A stretch of 64,000 bases of DNA from Sternotherus odoratus (taxonomy: Eukaryota; Chordata; Testudines; Kinosternidae), in the NCBI GenBank assembly GCA_032164245.1, contig JAVMKO010000004.1, positions 30,171,626 through 30,235,625 on the forward strand, written 5' to 3'. A program made the translations under genes and the position numbers. The notes under the pieces are model-generated. The model ran no database searches. It saw only the letters and a list, made by a program, of their open reading frames with translations, and was not told the origin of the DNA. Every line of letters starts with the position of its first letter. Position 1 is the stretch's first letter. This document shows, piece by piece, positions 36,530 to 48,535 of the stretch.

Positions 36530-36915
36530 AGGGAACATATCCACTGCAGCTGGGAGTGTGTTAAAAATAGCAGTGAGGCAGAGGTAGCAAAAGCAGCAGC
36601 TTGGACTAACAGCCAGAGTACAAGTCTTCCCAGGCACTCTGCATACTTACTCAGGCAACCAGCTCAATCTGCCACCTATGCTACCTCTGGCTATCCTGCT
36701 ATTTTTAGCGTGCTAGCTCTGCTGGAGCTAGCGCGTCTGTCTACTCAAGCCAGGAAGCATGCTCCCAGCAGGGCCGGCTCCAGGCACTAGCATAAGGGGC
36801 GGCACTCTGTAAGGGGCGGCATTCTAGCTGCACCGCCGCCCCCCTTTTTTCCCCTCCGGGATGGAAAAAAATTAGAGCCAGCCCTGCTCCCAGCTGCAGT
36901 TTAGACATACCCTAA
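36530..36915. mobile_element. Palindromic MITE hosting a nested insertion
   Basis: Left 'ccactgcagctgggag' pairs with right 'ctcccagctgcagt', and 'aaaaatagcag' with 'ctgctatttttagc'. The right end is 'agacataccctaa'. The same architecture occurs at 46.3 kb. The element is interrupted at 36769 by another transposon. Confidence 0.7.
36769..36885 (+). mobile_element. Nested short hAT-like MITE
   Basis: Ends are cagggccggctc and gagccagccct, flanked by the identical octamer gctcccag (36761-36768 and 36886-36893), an 8-bp hAT-type TSD. Only 117 bp long, with a duplicated 'aggggcggca' word. Confidence 0.82.
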
Positions 36916-37576
36916 ATATTTCCTAGTTTTCAAAATAGGTAAATTGATGATGGGCATCTAATATAGGCAAACAGGATGGACATATTCATAGACAATGTTT
37001 TTGTACTTATTCCCTCAGATCTTTCCCTGACAGAGCATGCTTCAGTCAAAAATATAAGAAAGACTGCAGTATTTGAATAGCTGTGACATTTAAGGGCGTT
37101 CACATTTACATACTACTGAAGTCAGAACATGGGTTAGGTATATTAATCAATTTTAATATCTTTCAATATTAATGTATCATGATTTTCCTTATTTAGCACT
37201 TGATCTAATAAGCAGGGAGAATGGGAAAGTGGAAAGCTAGGCAAATGTGATCATAACAGAAAGTATGTAATGGAACTAGTAATATCTGGTGTGTCAGTGG
37301 GTGAGCAGGCTTGTTTATTTAATTTCCTTGGGCATCAGGTAGCATAGGCTAAACTACCAAACAAACAGCAGCTGTCACTAATGAGAATCATGGCAGATGG
37401 AGTCCTTCCCTGCTCAGTCCAGATGAATATAAAAGTATAAAAGCTATGCAAAGATAAGTAAATAAAGCTTTTCTCCAATTTATTTTTATTTGTTACTGGT
37501 TAAGGTATATTCGGGCCATTGTGCCCTTTATTTATTCTGTGAAAGAAAAAATAGAATAAAAGACTTTGATAAACTC
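36916..37576. other. Unassigned non-coding sequence
   Basis: No recognisable feature. Confidence 0.4.
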
Positions 37577-37705
37577 ACTTTGGTATCCAGTGAAGTGGGC
37601 TATAGCCCACGAAAGCTTATGTGGAAATAAACTGGTTAGTCTCGAAGGTGCTACAAAGTCTTCCTAGCCTTATTTACAGATACAGACTAACAAGGCTGCT
37701 AATCT
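37577..37705 (+). mobile_element. Penelope-like element 3' tail
   Basis: Contains 'gaagtgggctatagcccacg' followed by 'aaagcttatg', 'aaataaactggttagtct' and 'ggtgctacaaagtcttcct', matching the minus-strand tail at 17578-17665. Only the tail is present; the 5' boundary is uncertain. Confidence 0.72.
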
Positions 37706-38367
37706 TAAACCTGTCGCTTTGGTATATATCAGATAAGAATGTTTTTTCCTGAACAGCTTCAAAGTAGCTTTTCTTTTGATTTTTCTTCCTTCCTCCCCAC
37801 CCCAAAAATTCTGTTGCACATAAGTTTATTGTGGATTGTGTTGGATTGAATGCACTAGATATTTTTTCTGTTGAGCAGGTTTCATAAAGGGAAAACTGAA
37901 AATTTGTCACACTGTGGGACAGATGATAAACAGAGCCTGTTCGTCTGTGATGAGGGTAAGCGTACTGAGACGCTGTGCTGAAATTGCAAAGTTTTCACTT
38001 ACGATTGTAACCACTAGTGAGACTGATACTGACAACTGTCATTTGACAGGTGACCCTGGTCCACATCATATGATTGGGCCAGAAAATAAACATAGGTACT
38101 CCTGTGTGTGTCACACTCTTATTACATAGTGTCAGAAGAAAACTTAAGTGTTGGCAAAAATGAAATAAATGATGCCACTTCAATTCCTCAGTTCTGGAAG
38201 CAAAGGGTATTGCAGAGAAATTGGAGTAAAATTCTCCAAATGCTGTGTGTGGCTGGCCCAGAGGCATTGGAGAACTACAATGTGTTCCAGTACACTCATA
38301 AAGATGACTGGAAACTGCCAGAGTTATTCAGAAGTCTCAGGAATACTGTGATCCACACTAGAATGTC
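37706..38367. other. Unassigned non-coding sequence
   Basis: Frames of 60-90 codons on both strands lack motifs. Nothing else was seen. Confidence 0.4.
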
Positions 38368-38379
38368 ACAGTAAAGCAT

Positions 38380-38595
38380 CCTGTGGCACCTTAAAAGACT
38401 AACTAAAGTATTGGAGCATAAGCTTTTGTGAGCTAATACCCACTTCGTCGGATGCAACCACTGCTTGCATCCGACGAAGTGGGTATTAGCCCACAAAAGC
38501 TTATGCTCCAGTACTTTAGTTAGTCTTTAAGGTGCCACAGGACTCTTTGTTACCTCTGCTATTCCGGACTAACATGGCTACCCCTCTGATTCTTG
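38380..38595. mobile_element. Head-to-head Penelope tail with 12-bp TSD
   Basis: Two copies of the Penelope 3' tail lie in inverted orientation: the left arm 38379-38457 (minus sense) and the right arm 38465-38542 (plus sense), joined by a 7-base spacer. They match at roughly 95% with one single-base length difference. The right copy continues for another 53 bases of tail. The whole is flanked by acagtaaagcat at 38368-38379 and 38596-38607, a perfect 12-bp TSD, so both arms arrived in one insertion. Confidence 0.85.
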
Positions 38596-38607
38596 ACAGT
38601 AAAGCAT

Positions 38608-41600
38608 GTTTCTTTTACAAGAAACTAGCTGCCTGACTAGACAATTGACCACTTTGTTATAGACCTTTATAACAATGTTATATTCAACAGTTAACTGTTA
38701 TTTGTAACTAATTCTGGTACAACAAATAAACAGGTCAGCACAAGGTTATTGCAAGAAATGGACTTGACTTTACAAAGAACCTTGTGTCCCAAGCTACATG
38801 CATAACTCCTCTTTCGCTTTAGGCTTCAACAATTCAGCTACCTACAAACAGAAAGCCTAATGTTCCTTGTCAGCTTACATAAATCCGATAGTTGTTCCAC
38901 TGAAATTCTGTAGTGAATGTTGCAGTCACAGTATTCAGATCATTTGCATGAATGCTTAAAATTAATAGCTTAATTCACTTTCTATAAACAAAGTTTCAGT
39001 TTCATAACCAAAAATATGCAATAAACAAAGTAACTTCCTTACAAAAATATGGGACTATGGTCACTTGTATATTTCTTTAAATAATATAACTATCCTAAAT
39101 ACCTAAACCAAACATTTAAGCCAGCAAATAACCACTATATCATCAATTTAGGCTCCTTTGTTCTGTGAGTACTTTTAGTTCAAAATACATGCTCAAGTAA
39201 CTTCCCTTAAAAAAAATACAAAATACTTTCCTTTACAACTGCCCAGAATAATAAAGGATTTGAGCTCTCTTAACTCATACTGTCTAAACTCCAAGAGGAA
39301 AATGTTATTGCATACTGAAAGTCATTATGATGACGCCAGCCAGGACAGAGAAAAAAAGCACTAGTACAGCCAGCATATTAACACCTGTTAAAAATATTGA
39401 AGAACTTGAATGTTTTTGTAGATACTTACCAGTTTCCCAAGAAAAGGAAGTGGAGTTCATGCAGTCTTTCCTGAAAAGCTCTTGGTTACAAAGTGGTGTT
39501 TTGGAGCTTGCTCCAAAGCCTGTAGAAGTCAATGGGAGATGTTCTACTTATTTCAACTGGCTTTGAATCATGGCCTGAGCAGCAGACAACTTCTTTTTGA
39601 GTCAGAACCAAACCCATACTCCAGCCTCATCAGCATATTGCTGGAGAGAGCACTATGTGCTCTTTCAGTTAAGATGAAGCCTGTAGCCCTGTAACAGAAA
39701 ATTCCATAACAATCTTTGAAAAGCTAGGGTGGGTTCTAAGCTTGAAATCCTGACCATGTTCCTATATGGGTAATTACACACCACTACCTAACAGTTCCCT
39801 AGTAGCTTCAATTGGATATGCCAGTCCTATTTCAAATTATTTCATACCGTGAATCCTCACCTCACCTCACCTCTTTCATAGGCCATCTCTCCTTCCAACA
39901 TAGTGCCAGTCCTGACCCCACACCTTCCCTAAGGCAGACACAGGTCTTGATTACATTAAAATATAATATTAGGGCAGTATTAAGGAGACAAGATGAGAAT
40001 AAACTTACCTTATGTGATGGTTATGGATGCTTAGTTATTTCCTCTCCCCCCCTTTTTTTTTTACATCTGCTGTTTATTTCCTCTGCCTGGAACATTTCAT
40101 TTATATATATCAAATCTCCCCTCATTGCCTCCAATTCCTGCTGCTCTAAGGCACTTTGCAGTTGGGCTCTCTGCCTTCCTATGTGCTTACCAACCTCTCC
40201 CTCCACCCCCATTTTTGAACTGAAATTGCCAGCTGTGGGTAATGAATAGTATTCCCTCAAGGAATTTGATAATTCATGCCCGCGTTCCCCATTTGCCATG
40301 CCCACTTTTTCCACCTCTCTCACAATCATAGTGATATAGGTTTCCAGGATAAGTATCAGACACCTATTTAATCTCTCTAAGATTATCAGTGTTTATCAGT
40401 TTGGTATCCAAACATTTATTAGGCATGACAGTTACATTGATGTAAGACTCTTAAACCGATGCAGAAACAATCTCTTAAGAACATCTTTAAAAAAAGTAAA
40501 TAATCTGGATAGCTGAGGATAATAACCACTATCTTTTCTACTGCATTTTGTCTAATATGCACTATGTTTTTCTATACCCACAGAGCAACCATGTACTTTG
40601 TCTGACTTATTTTAGATACGGGAAAACATAACAACAAGAGCAAAAGTCAGAGTCTCCATGTGAGAGAGCAAACTGTGTGTTTCCTCTGTATATGTTGTAA
40701 CAACTCTGCAAACAAAATGATAGCTGTTTCTGCTCCTAGTTCTTAGGGTTCTTAGACAAGTAAAAAATATAGCACTCAATAAATAAGGGAATCATAGTTA
40801 TATATACACTGCAATTCAATGTCTATCTTATCTTTTATCTCTGTGCTGTTTGGAGCCTTCCCTTTCTTTTCTGTTGTGTTTGTTTCTGTGCTCCCTTTCC
40901 TCTTCCATGTCTTCCTACATGTTCTCCCTCCTCAGTTTTTCCTTTCTCCCTATTGTCTTGCTCTTCTGACTTCATCAGCATGAAAGTGCTATCACTTGGC
41001 AAATAATGAGAAAAAAAATCATGAATATTTTGGTCATTTCTATATAAAATTTCACCTTGGGGTCTTTTGCATTCCTTTTCATTTGTTTTTCATGAACATG
41101 CTTGTGATCAGTTCTGTTCATGATACGGAGTTATTTCAGGCCCTATGTGAAGTTTCCTCAGTGAAAATACTATATTTTTTTCCTGGCAGAAGTAATTTAT
41201 AAAGCTTAAGTCATCCAATCAGGAAACAGAAACTGTACCATATGACTTGTGTGACCAATCCCACTGTTCAACTCTAAGATCAAAAGCTTCATGTATTTTC
41301 TCTCAAGGGAAGATTGATACATAAAAACACCTGAATCATTTAATAGCAAGCACATTCCTTAAATTCAGTTTATTCACAATTTGCAAAAAGTAAAGTGGTT
41401 AAATTCACCAAATAAAGTTGTTAATTGCTTGACTGTCTCGTATGTGGATTCTACAAGCTCTTTTTAGTCACCTACTGGCCCCGTACAAAAATACTAGAAA
41501 ATTACCTGTTTAATTGAAAGTGCCATATAAATATATGGATTTCCTGGTTTCCACTATTTCTAGAGGCCGGTCAAAAATGTAGTGTTTTTAATTTATCTTG

Positions 41601-41639
41601 AAAGTCTTTTGTAAAGATACTCCCTTCTCTGTAAATCAC
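38608..41639. other. Unassigned; one dispersed palindromic repeat
   Basis: At about 39497-39565 'gctccaaagcctgtagaagt' with 'caatggg' and 'caactggctttgaatcat' is another copy of the short palindromic repeat. The 145- and 102-codon frames near 39.8-40.3 kb overlap on opposite strands and lack motifs, so no gene is called. Confidence 0.4.
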
Positions 41640-42016
41640 TGTTGTTGCACTTGCCTACAATCAGCTCACTGTGTCACTGTAGACAGCTCAGTAAAGACCT
41701 TTGTACAATGTGCAGCTGCAGTCAACAAAGCTAACAAGATACTAGTATGCATAGAACCTGGATAGTGAATCATACAGAGAACATTATACCTTTACCTAAA
41801 TTAATGGTACAGCCTCGTCTGGAACAAGTGTGTTTGCAGTACTGGTCATGCCATCCCAAAAAGTGTAGAACTAGCAGAAGTTCAGAGAACAGCAAGAATG
41901 ATTAAGGGCCTAGAGAAAAACTTTCATAAAAAGGGAGGTTGAAAAGGTTGGGATTGATTACCTCAGAAAAATGCAAATACCTGGTAAAAGTATATACAGT
42001 AATGAATGGTCTAGAG
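41640..42016 (+). mobile_element. CR1 LINE fragment, 5' half of a split copy
   Basis: Runs through 'gcagtcaacaaagctaacaa', 'cagcctcgtctggaacaa', 'agaacagcaagaatgattaa' and 'aaaggttgggattgatta', the CR1 region just before the 3' UTR. It stops where a hAT-type terminus begins; the logical continuation appears at 43.4 kb. Confidence 0.75.
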
Positions 42017-42515
42017 CAGGGGTTCTCACAACAAATGTTTTGGGTGGCCTCAGAGTGCACCCACCAACTCTTGCTGGTGGCTGCACTGACAATTTTTCCT
42101 AAGATACTTAATTATCTTTAGGAAAAACAAAATAAATATGCACATATACATGTTCAAATCATTGTAATTTATTTATGTAGGGGTTTTTCAGACTCAATAA
42201 TAAAAATAATTTACATTTGTGGCTATTCTTTACTGGACCTAAACAGAATAGAAACACAAATAAGGCACTTTGTATGTTCTGGTCTATTTGTTGTTGTTGT
42301 TTCTTTTGCTTTTTTGGTTGTGGGTTTTTTTTCTAAGACTTGCTAGCTGGTAAGTCATCTGCTGTGGAACATGATATTTGTATGTTTGTTAATATCACTT
42401 TTCACAGCAGACTTACTCAGCCCTGGGACAAATTAAGCCCTGGATGGGTAGGTGGGCAGGGAGGCAGTGGGACCCAGGGATGACAGCGGGGGTGGTGAGC
42501 CTGGGGCTGGAGCTG
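42017..42515 (+). mobile_element. hAT-like element inserted in CR1
   Basis: Begins caggggttctcacaac, a typical hAT terminal motif, directly after CR1 sequence. The body is AT-rich (a TTG microsatellite near 42290) and then G-rich. The 3' end and TSD were not found, apparently because a second insertion follows. Confidence 0.55.
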
Positions 42516-42518
42516 TCA

Positions 42519-43080
42519 AGGGAAAATTAATGGCACGTCTCTTCCCCTTACCGTACACTCCGGATAGTAGTGGCAGCAAGTAGCTCACAAGCTGTCAGAG
42601 ACCATTGAAGAAACACACAAGGTAACTTTGATCAAAGGGGAAACTGAGGCACCCTCCTCTCGGTCAAGAAAGGGGGTTGGCAGCAGCTCCGTTTATTATC
42701 AGTACCAAGCAGCCTTTTATAGAGTATATTCAAAGGGGAGGGGGAATGGGTGGATGGAGGGAAAAGACCTACTTGAAGCATGCGCATTAGCAAACTCTGA
42801 CATCAGTCCTAGGTCAGTGCCCTCTTGAGGCACCTGATGTGGGGACCTTGAGAAAGCTTACATGATGCCAACAAGCTTATGAATACGAGTCTATTCCCTA
42901 GTGAAGTTGTTACATACATATAGATACAACCACCTCATCTAGCATGGGTTTACAGACTGCTTATTGTCTGAGACAAGGTTACATTCCAGGGACTGAGAAG
43001 GTTACCACACCAACCGGGTGTCAAAGCAATATTTCACTGAGCCTCTAAGACTCAAGTGAATGCAAGCCTTGGGAGTTTAA
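42519..43080 (-). mobile_element. Probable retroviral-type LTR
   Basis: On the minus strand a TATA box (ctataaaaggc, near 42712-42722) is followed about 20 bases on by aataaac (42690-42696), the compact promoter-polyadenylation layout of an LTR R region. The plus-strand left end starts tgtcaaggg, so the LTR would end ...CA. The other boundary and the TSD were not resolved and no internal region is present. Confidence 0.4.
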
Positions 43081-43404
43081 CTATGTGATTGCTGGTGAGG
43101 AAGAATACAGGTGGGAAGGAGCTAGGGAAACTGAGTTAGCCCTAACAGAGCCTGGAACCACAGTCTGCCACCAGGTGAATGGAGCCCGAAGCCCCGTGAC
43201 CGAAGCCTGCCTCGCCTATTCCCAAAAAAGTGGGGAATTCACCAGCACCAGCTGCCTGCACCTCCAGTGTTTGTCTTTTCAGACAGGGGCAGAGCTGCTG
43301 GTGGCCCTGGGAGAGGAGCCATTGCTTTGTGCCCCCTCTCCACCCATCACAGCCCAGAAGACTGTGGCCGCAGGAAAAGGCCCTGGTGGCCACAACACAA
43401 CAAC
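43081..43404. other. Unassigned GC-rich segment
   Basis: It lies between the LTR candidate and the resumption of CR1 and may be the rest of the inserted hAT-like element. A 125-codon frame (43085-43462) crosses into CR1 and is not a gene. Confidence 0.35.
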
Positions 43405-43790
43405 AAGGGGATATTTGATTATATTAAAAGGTGGAAAATTCAATACTTCATACAACATGTAATTGAACTGTGGAATTAATTGCCACAGGAAGTAATTGAG
43501 GCTAAAAACGTAGCAAGATTCAAAAAGGGATTGGACATTTCTATAGTGGTCAAGAATATCCAGTTTTCATAATCAATGATAGCAAAATTTTTGGAAACGA
43601 TATTAAACTTCATGCTTCACTGTTTAAGATAATTGTTAACTATCTTTAGACATGATGTGGGGGCATATTATCCTACATCTGCCTACTACGAAATTATTAC
43701 ACCTAACCCTGAAGCATCTTCTATGGCCAGTGCTGGACACTGGCTTCTGGACTAGGTGGACCTACTGATTCTGTATGGCAATTCCTTTGT
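43405..43790 (+). mobile_element. CR1 LINE fragment, 3' half of a split copy
   Basis: Carries 'tcatacaacatgtaattgaa', 'ctgtggaattaattgccaca', 'gattcaaaaagggattggac' and 'ctggactaggtggaccta', the CR1 3' UTR order that follows the 41.6-42.0 kb piece. About 1.4 kb of later insertions separates the halves. Confidence 0.72.
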
Positions 43791-44705
43791 ACAGTTCTAG
43801 TGGCCTAGACTAAGAATAAAAATAACAGCAGTATAGTTTATTTTATAATCAGTATTTTTTCTATCAGATACATTTAGTTATATTCCTTGTGATTCCTGGG
43901 TAAGTTATATGTAACAGAAAGGAATACTTGTAAGTAGTATTAACTGAATAGCTATTAAAACACTATTATACAGATCAAAGATTTCATAATTAATTTATTA
44001 TTATTATAGTAAGAAAAAAGAAAATTACTGCTGTAAATAAAAAGTGCGATTTTTAAATGAGATTCTGTATGCATGCAGAGGTTGTCATGAATGAGAAAAT
44101 ACATTTTCTTTGAGTATTGTAGCCCTTACAGAAAATTTTTCTTTACAAGTTTCATTGAATCTATTATATTAATGCCTGGGCTCCTCTGGTGGATAATATA
44201 ACAAGTAAAAAGTTCTTACTGCCCATCCTAACATATCCCCAGTGCACTGTATAGTCTATTACAGAATTCTGCTGCTGTTGTAATACAGATATGGCTGGTT
44301 TCCAGTAGATTTCATCTATTGTCTGTTTTTATTTATATCACTGTGGATGAATTGGCTCTCATCATTTTTATACGAACAGTTCAACTACTAACACTTATCA
44401 CATGCAGATGAGCTAAGTGCGAAGAAAGGAAAGGTTAAGACAATCAGGGAATTTATTTGAGATGACTATTTAGTGTAATGAAACACAGTTCTCATTTGTT
44501 AATGGTTTCCATTTACACGCTGTTCAATTAACATTTTCTGACTGAAATTCATTCTTTCAAGGAAAAGTATGTTATCCCTGCAAAATTTGCTGTTAATAAA
44601 TATCTTATACACTGAGAAAGTATTCATTACTTCTGGTGAGGCTTATACACAGGACAGAATGATATTAGCCTTTTTTTTTTGAGCATTAGTTTAGTAGAGC
44701 ATTCT
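43791..44705. other. Unassigned AT-rich sequence
   Basis: No recognisable feature. Confidence 0.4.
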
Positions 44706-45681
44706 TGGCTACACTTGCAGGTTATACCACAATAAAGCCTCCCAGCGCTCTCTACCTTACTCCCCATCCACACTGACAAGGCATGTAGAGTGCTCTGACT
44801 CCCTGGCTGGAGCGCTCCTGGTACTCCACCTCGGGGAGAGGATTAATGTCTGATGTGCCCCCGTTGGAGTGCCGCAGAGTCACTGTGAATGAGGAGTTGA
44901 GTTGATTGACCTCCGGAAACGTCCCATAATCCCCTTAAATCAAATGGCCTCTCTTCTCATTGTTGTGAAATCAGCTGTAGGAATGCAGAAGTGCCTTTTC
45001 AAAGCTCCGTTTCTGACAGGGGCTGCTTATCTGATCCGAGACAAAGCAAACAGTAAATGTTCGCTTTGAGTGAGTGAGAGAGAGGCGGGGGTAGGGGTGT
45101 CTGAACTTACAAGACAGTGTGCTGACACACCCTCAGCACCCCAAAAGCCCACTCTTTGTCCCCCCACATACACACATCACACTCCACCCCACTCCCCACA
45201 TTTGAAGAGCACGTTGCAGCCACTTGAACACTGGGATAGCTGCCCATAATGTACCGCTCCCATCCAGCTGCAAGTTCTGCAAATGTGACCACACCAGTGG
45301 GTATGTCTTCACTACCCGCCGAATTGGTGGGTAGCCATCGATCTTCTGGCGATCGATTTCTTGCGTCTTATGAAGACGCGAGAAAATCGATTGCTTGCGG
45401 TGCTCCCGTCGACTCCAGAACTCCAGCTTGCCAGGAGGCGCAAGCTGGAGTCGACGGGGGAGCGCGACGGCAACCGCCGCCGCCATGAGGACGAGCGGTA
45501 AGTCGGCTGCAGATACGCAAACTTCAGCTACGTGATTCACGTAGCTGAAGTTGCGTATCTGCAGTCGATTCCCCCCCCCCCCGCCCCGTAGTGAAGACCA
45601 GCCCGTAGCTGTCGCTTTTCCTAGGGTGCTCTCCAAAGGCTGATTTAACCCAAAGCGCTTTACAGCTGCAAGTGTAGCCCT
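44706..45681. mobile_element. Large non-autonomous DNA element with nested MITE
   Basis: Left 'ggctacacttgca' (44707-44719) and right 'tgcaagtgtagcc' (45667-45679) are perfect 13-bp inverted repeats. The interior has no transposase. A second MITE interrupts it at 45299. No TSD was assigned. Confidence 0.65.
45299..45604. mobile_element. Nested MITE with strong hairpin
   Basis: Left gggtatgtcttcac and right gtgaagaccagccc are terminal inverted repeats. Inside lie paired 'gtcgactccagaactccagc' and 'gctggagtcgac' words and a near-perfect hairpin at 45507-45564 (one bulged base). A truncated relative with 'gggtacagctacactaccc' starts at 63883. The 167-codon minus frame is a palindrome artefact. 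Confidence 0.68.
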
Positions 45682-45860
45682 AAGTTTACTGGGCCAAGTG
45701 TTGAAGTCTTTACTGAATTTTTTTTTACTCAGTCCTTAATCAAGGAAAATGCCGATTGATGAAATCTGTCCTAACTGATCACTCAAAGACTGACACTCTC
45801 TGATTACTTAATGATGGTATTTCAGTGGGAGTTTTCCCTGTGAAATGCTGATTAAGGATC

Positions 45861-46060
45861 CATTATCTGCAAAGTGCTATGCAATCATTAATTAATTACA
45901 CTTCACAACATCCCTCTGGTGATATCTCTACTTTACAGATGGGAAACGGCTACAAAGAAGTTAAATGATATATCCATGGTTATATGGCAGGACTGTGGCA
46001 GAGCCAGGATTACAAAATGAGGATCTGCTGATTCCACCTGACAGCATTTCCATACTATTG
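45861..46060 (-). repeat. MIR (CORE-SINE) copy, antisense
   Basis: Antisense MIR words are 'cacttcacaacatccctctg', 'ctttacagatgggaaac', 'gaagttaaatgatatatcca' and 'gtggcagagccaggatt'. Confidence 0.75.
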
Positions 46061-46331
46061 AAAATATTCAATACAACTGATAAAGAACCATATGAACTGC
46101 ATAAGAACACAATTGTTATAAAAATAATAAACTTAGGAAAGGGTTAACCATTTACATGGTCAACTTAAAGGAAAGCACAACTGAGGTTAATGTCATACAG
46201 AGGAGCAAATGTGCCATTTATTATAGCCAATAATAATATTGCCATATAGCACCTTCTCATTCAGAGGCACCCTAGACAGCTTTACTCGTGGATTAACAAT
46301 CCTGGGATGAGATTCTGTGCTGCGTCTCTAA

Positions 46332-46630
46332 TGGTATGTCTACAGTGCAGCTGGGAGCATGTTTCCTAGCCTCAGTAGACTGACATGCGCTAGTTCTACT
46401 CAAAGGACTGTGCTAAAAATAGCCGGGGTAGCCTGGCCGTTGGTTTGGGTTAGCTGCCCAAATATGTAACTGGGGGTCCAGTCAGGTTTGGCCTCAGTTA
46501 GCTATTTTATACAAACATATTCCCTTGACTATACTGCTATTTTTAGTGCACTTGCTCAAGCAGCGCTAGGACATGTCTGTCTATCCAGGCTGGGAAGTAC
46601 CCTCCCAGCTGCAATGTAGACAAACCCTAA
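46332..46630. mobile_element. Palindromic MITE, uninterrupted relative of 36.5 kb
   Basis: Left 'ggtatgtctacagtgcagct' mirrors right 'agctgcaatgtagacaaacc'; inner 'tagactgacatgcgctag' mirrors 'ctaggacatgtctgtct', and 'ctaaaaatag' mirrors 'ctatttttag'. It shows what the 36.5 kb element looks like without the nested insertion. Confidence 0.7.
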
Positions 46631-46697
46631 GAGGTGCATTGCAGTCCTCATAGTCACGGGAAAGGAAGCGATAAGGCAGCTTTAAGACACTTTTTGC

Positions 46698-46817
46698 TAG
46701 GGTGACCACACAGCAAGTGTAAAAAATCGGGACAGGGATGGGGGTAATAGGAGCCTATATAAGAAAGACCCCAAAATCGGGACTGACCCTATAAAATCGG
46801 GACATCTGGTTACCCTA
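46698..46817. mobile_element. Short MITE, third copy
   Basis: Ends tagggtgaccaca and atctggttacccta, core 'gcctatataagaaagac' and 'aaaatcgggac'. It belongs to the family of the 0.7 and 23.8 kb copies and is about 120 bp. Confidence 0.75.
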
Positions 46818-48535
46818 CCTTTTGCCCTCCTTATCTTGGACTATTAAAAGGGCTGGAGAGGCCACCAGCATAACAGAGATAGTGTAACTTAGAGATAGCC
46901 TTGAGGGTCTGTCTAAATTATAAGAGCCAGACTGCCCATGGAGTACAGCACAGCCTGGAATCAGGCATGCGGATGGTCCTAGGGAGGCAGCCTTGCTGCT
47001 ATCTCCCATAGTGCCTGTATCAAGGGAATCCTCCCTGGACCAGCTATGGGACTCTTAGGGCCCCTTTACATCTTTACTTTACTTTACTTTAAGGAGTCAA
47101 AGTGGGGGTGAGATCTCACACATATATAGAACTTACTTCACCCACTGATGAAGTGCAGACATCCCTGGGTTGAAGTACAGCAATGGTTTTAGGGCCAAAT
47201 CGTCCCCGCCACAAAGAGAAGTGGAAGGATTAAAAAGAATACAAACGTATTCCCTTTATTTCTTTAGATTTATACACCTTCAAAATGGTTCTTATCCATT
47301 TGATCTAGGAGGCCTTGTTATTCCTTACACATATATTTAAAAAAAATTCTCCAACACTACTGAACAATAGTTATACTCTCTAACATGACCCAAGCTAGCA
47401 AGCCAGGCAAATGAAAAGTGAATAACTTCCCTTCGTCTCCCACAATTCATCACCTTCCCTATTCTTCCCCACTTACAAACGTTTGCAAAATCTGACCGGA
47501 AAGTACGGGAGGAGGAGGAAAGCAATAGCCAATAGTAAACTTTCTGTTGGTGTTCTTGTTTTACCTAATGGTCTAATACTGACAACATGCCATGTTATAA
47601 CCCTTCAGCCAGTCACCTCAAGAGATCTTGCACTATACTATGTGGGAGTTGTTCTGTCAAGAATCTGAAAGTTTACACAGTCTATGGACTGTACATTTTT
47701 CCATGTTTTGTGAAGCTTGACTCTCTGGTGAAGAATCAGAGATCAGTGCAGGAAGCTGATGGGATGGCTTGCTTTTACTTTTTGGGTCATGATTTTTGCA
47801 TTTCTCTACACTCTCACCTTGGAACAGTTCTATTTAAGTGGAGGTATAGAGTTCATGGTTGGCTTGAATACCCTTGAGGCTGCAAAATTTGACTGAAAAT
47901 TTTCAAATAATAAACTCATGAGGTTTGACGTATTTCCTGCTTACAGTGGTGCCAAAAATACTTCACGATCAGCTTTTATCAGAGTAATTTGGGACTTTCC
48001 ACCTCTAGATGAAGTCTAGAAGTACAGAGTCAAATGGAAAGGGAAAGCAGAGTGAGAAAAAAGAAGAAACAGAATGTATCAGAACATTCAGAGAGGTTCT
48101 ATTGAATTCTAGAAATTAGCAAGTTTCTTGAAAAGGAAATAAATTCTCTCCCCCTTCCCCCCAATTAATCATTCCCTATCCCATACATCCTTCCTTTTGC
48201 CCAGCATTCTTCTCAATCTCACAGTGAGGGTGCCCTTAGCATTTGTAAACCATTACTGCTTTGCCAGTTGCTGGCAATCTCAACTTAACCTCTCTGAAAA
48301 AATGTGTAAGAGTAGAGCTGGGTTTCTTTAAACAGTCCTTCAGTTTGTGTTTGTAGCTCAGTAACTACACTCAGGAAGACAACTAGGAGTGACACACTAA
48401 CATAGCTTTCATATTCATGATCTTAAAAGTACTGTGCTCTCCTATACTGGAAAAGTCAGCCCCATCCCGCACCCCCAGCAGGAGAGGTTGCTGTTCTTCT
48501 GAGAAACCTGCCTAGAGCAGTCTCAGCCCAGCATG
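46818..48535. other. Unassigned non-coding sequence
   Basis: A short (ctttac)n-like tract lies near 47072-47090. No genes or elements were recognised. Confidence 0.4.

Noticed and set aside
39812..40329. 145-codon plus and 102-codon minus frames
   Set aside because: They overlap antisense to each other, have no motif, and lie in sequence of ordinary composition.
43085..43462. 125-codon frame with Cys- and Pro-rich text
   Set aside because: Crosses from inserted repeat into CR1 sequence, so it cannot be an ancestral gene.
45133..45636. 167-codon minus-strand frame
   Set aside because: Covers the nested MITE and its hairpin; the coding appearance comes from GC-rich palindromes.
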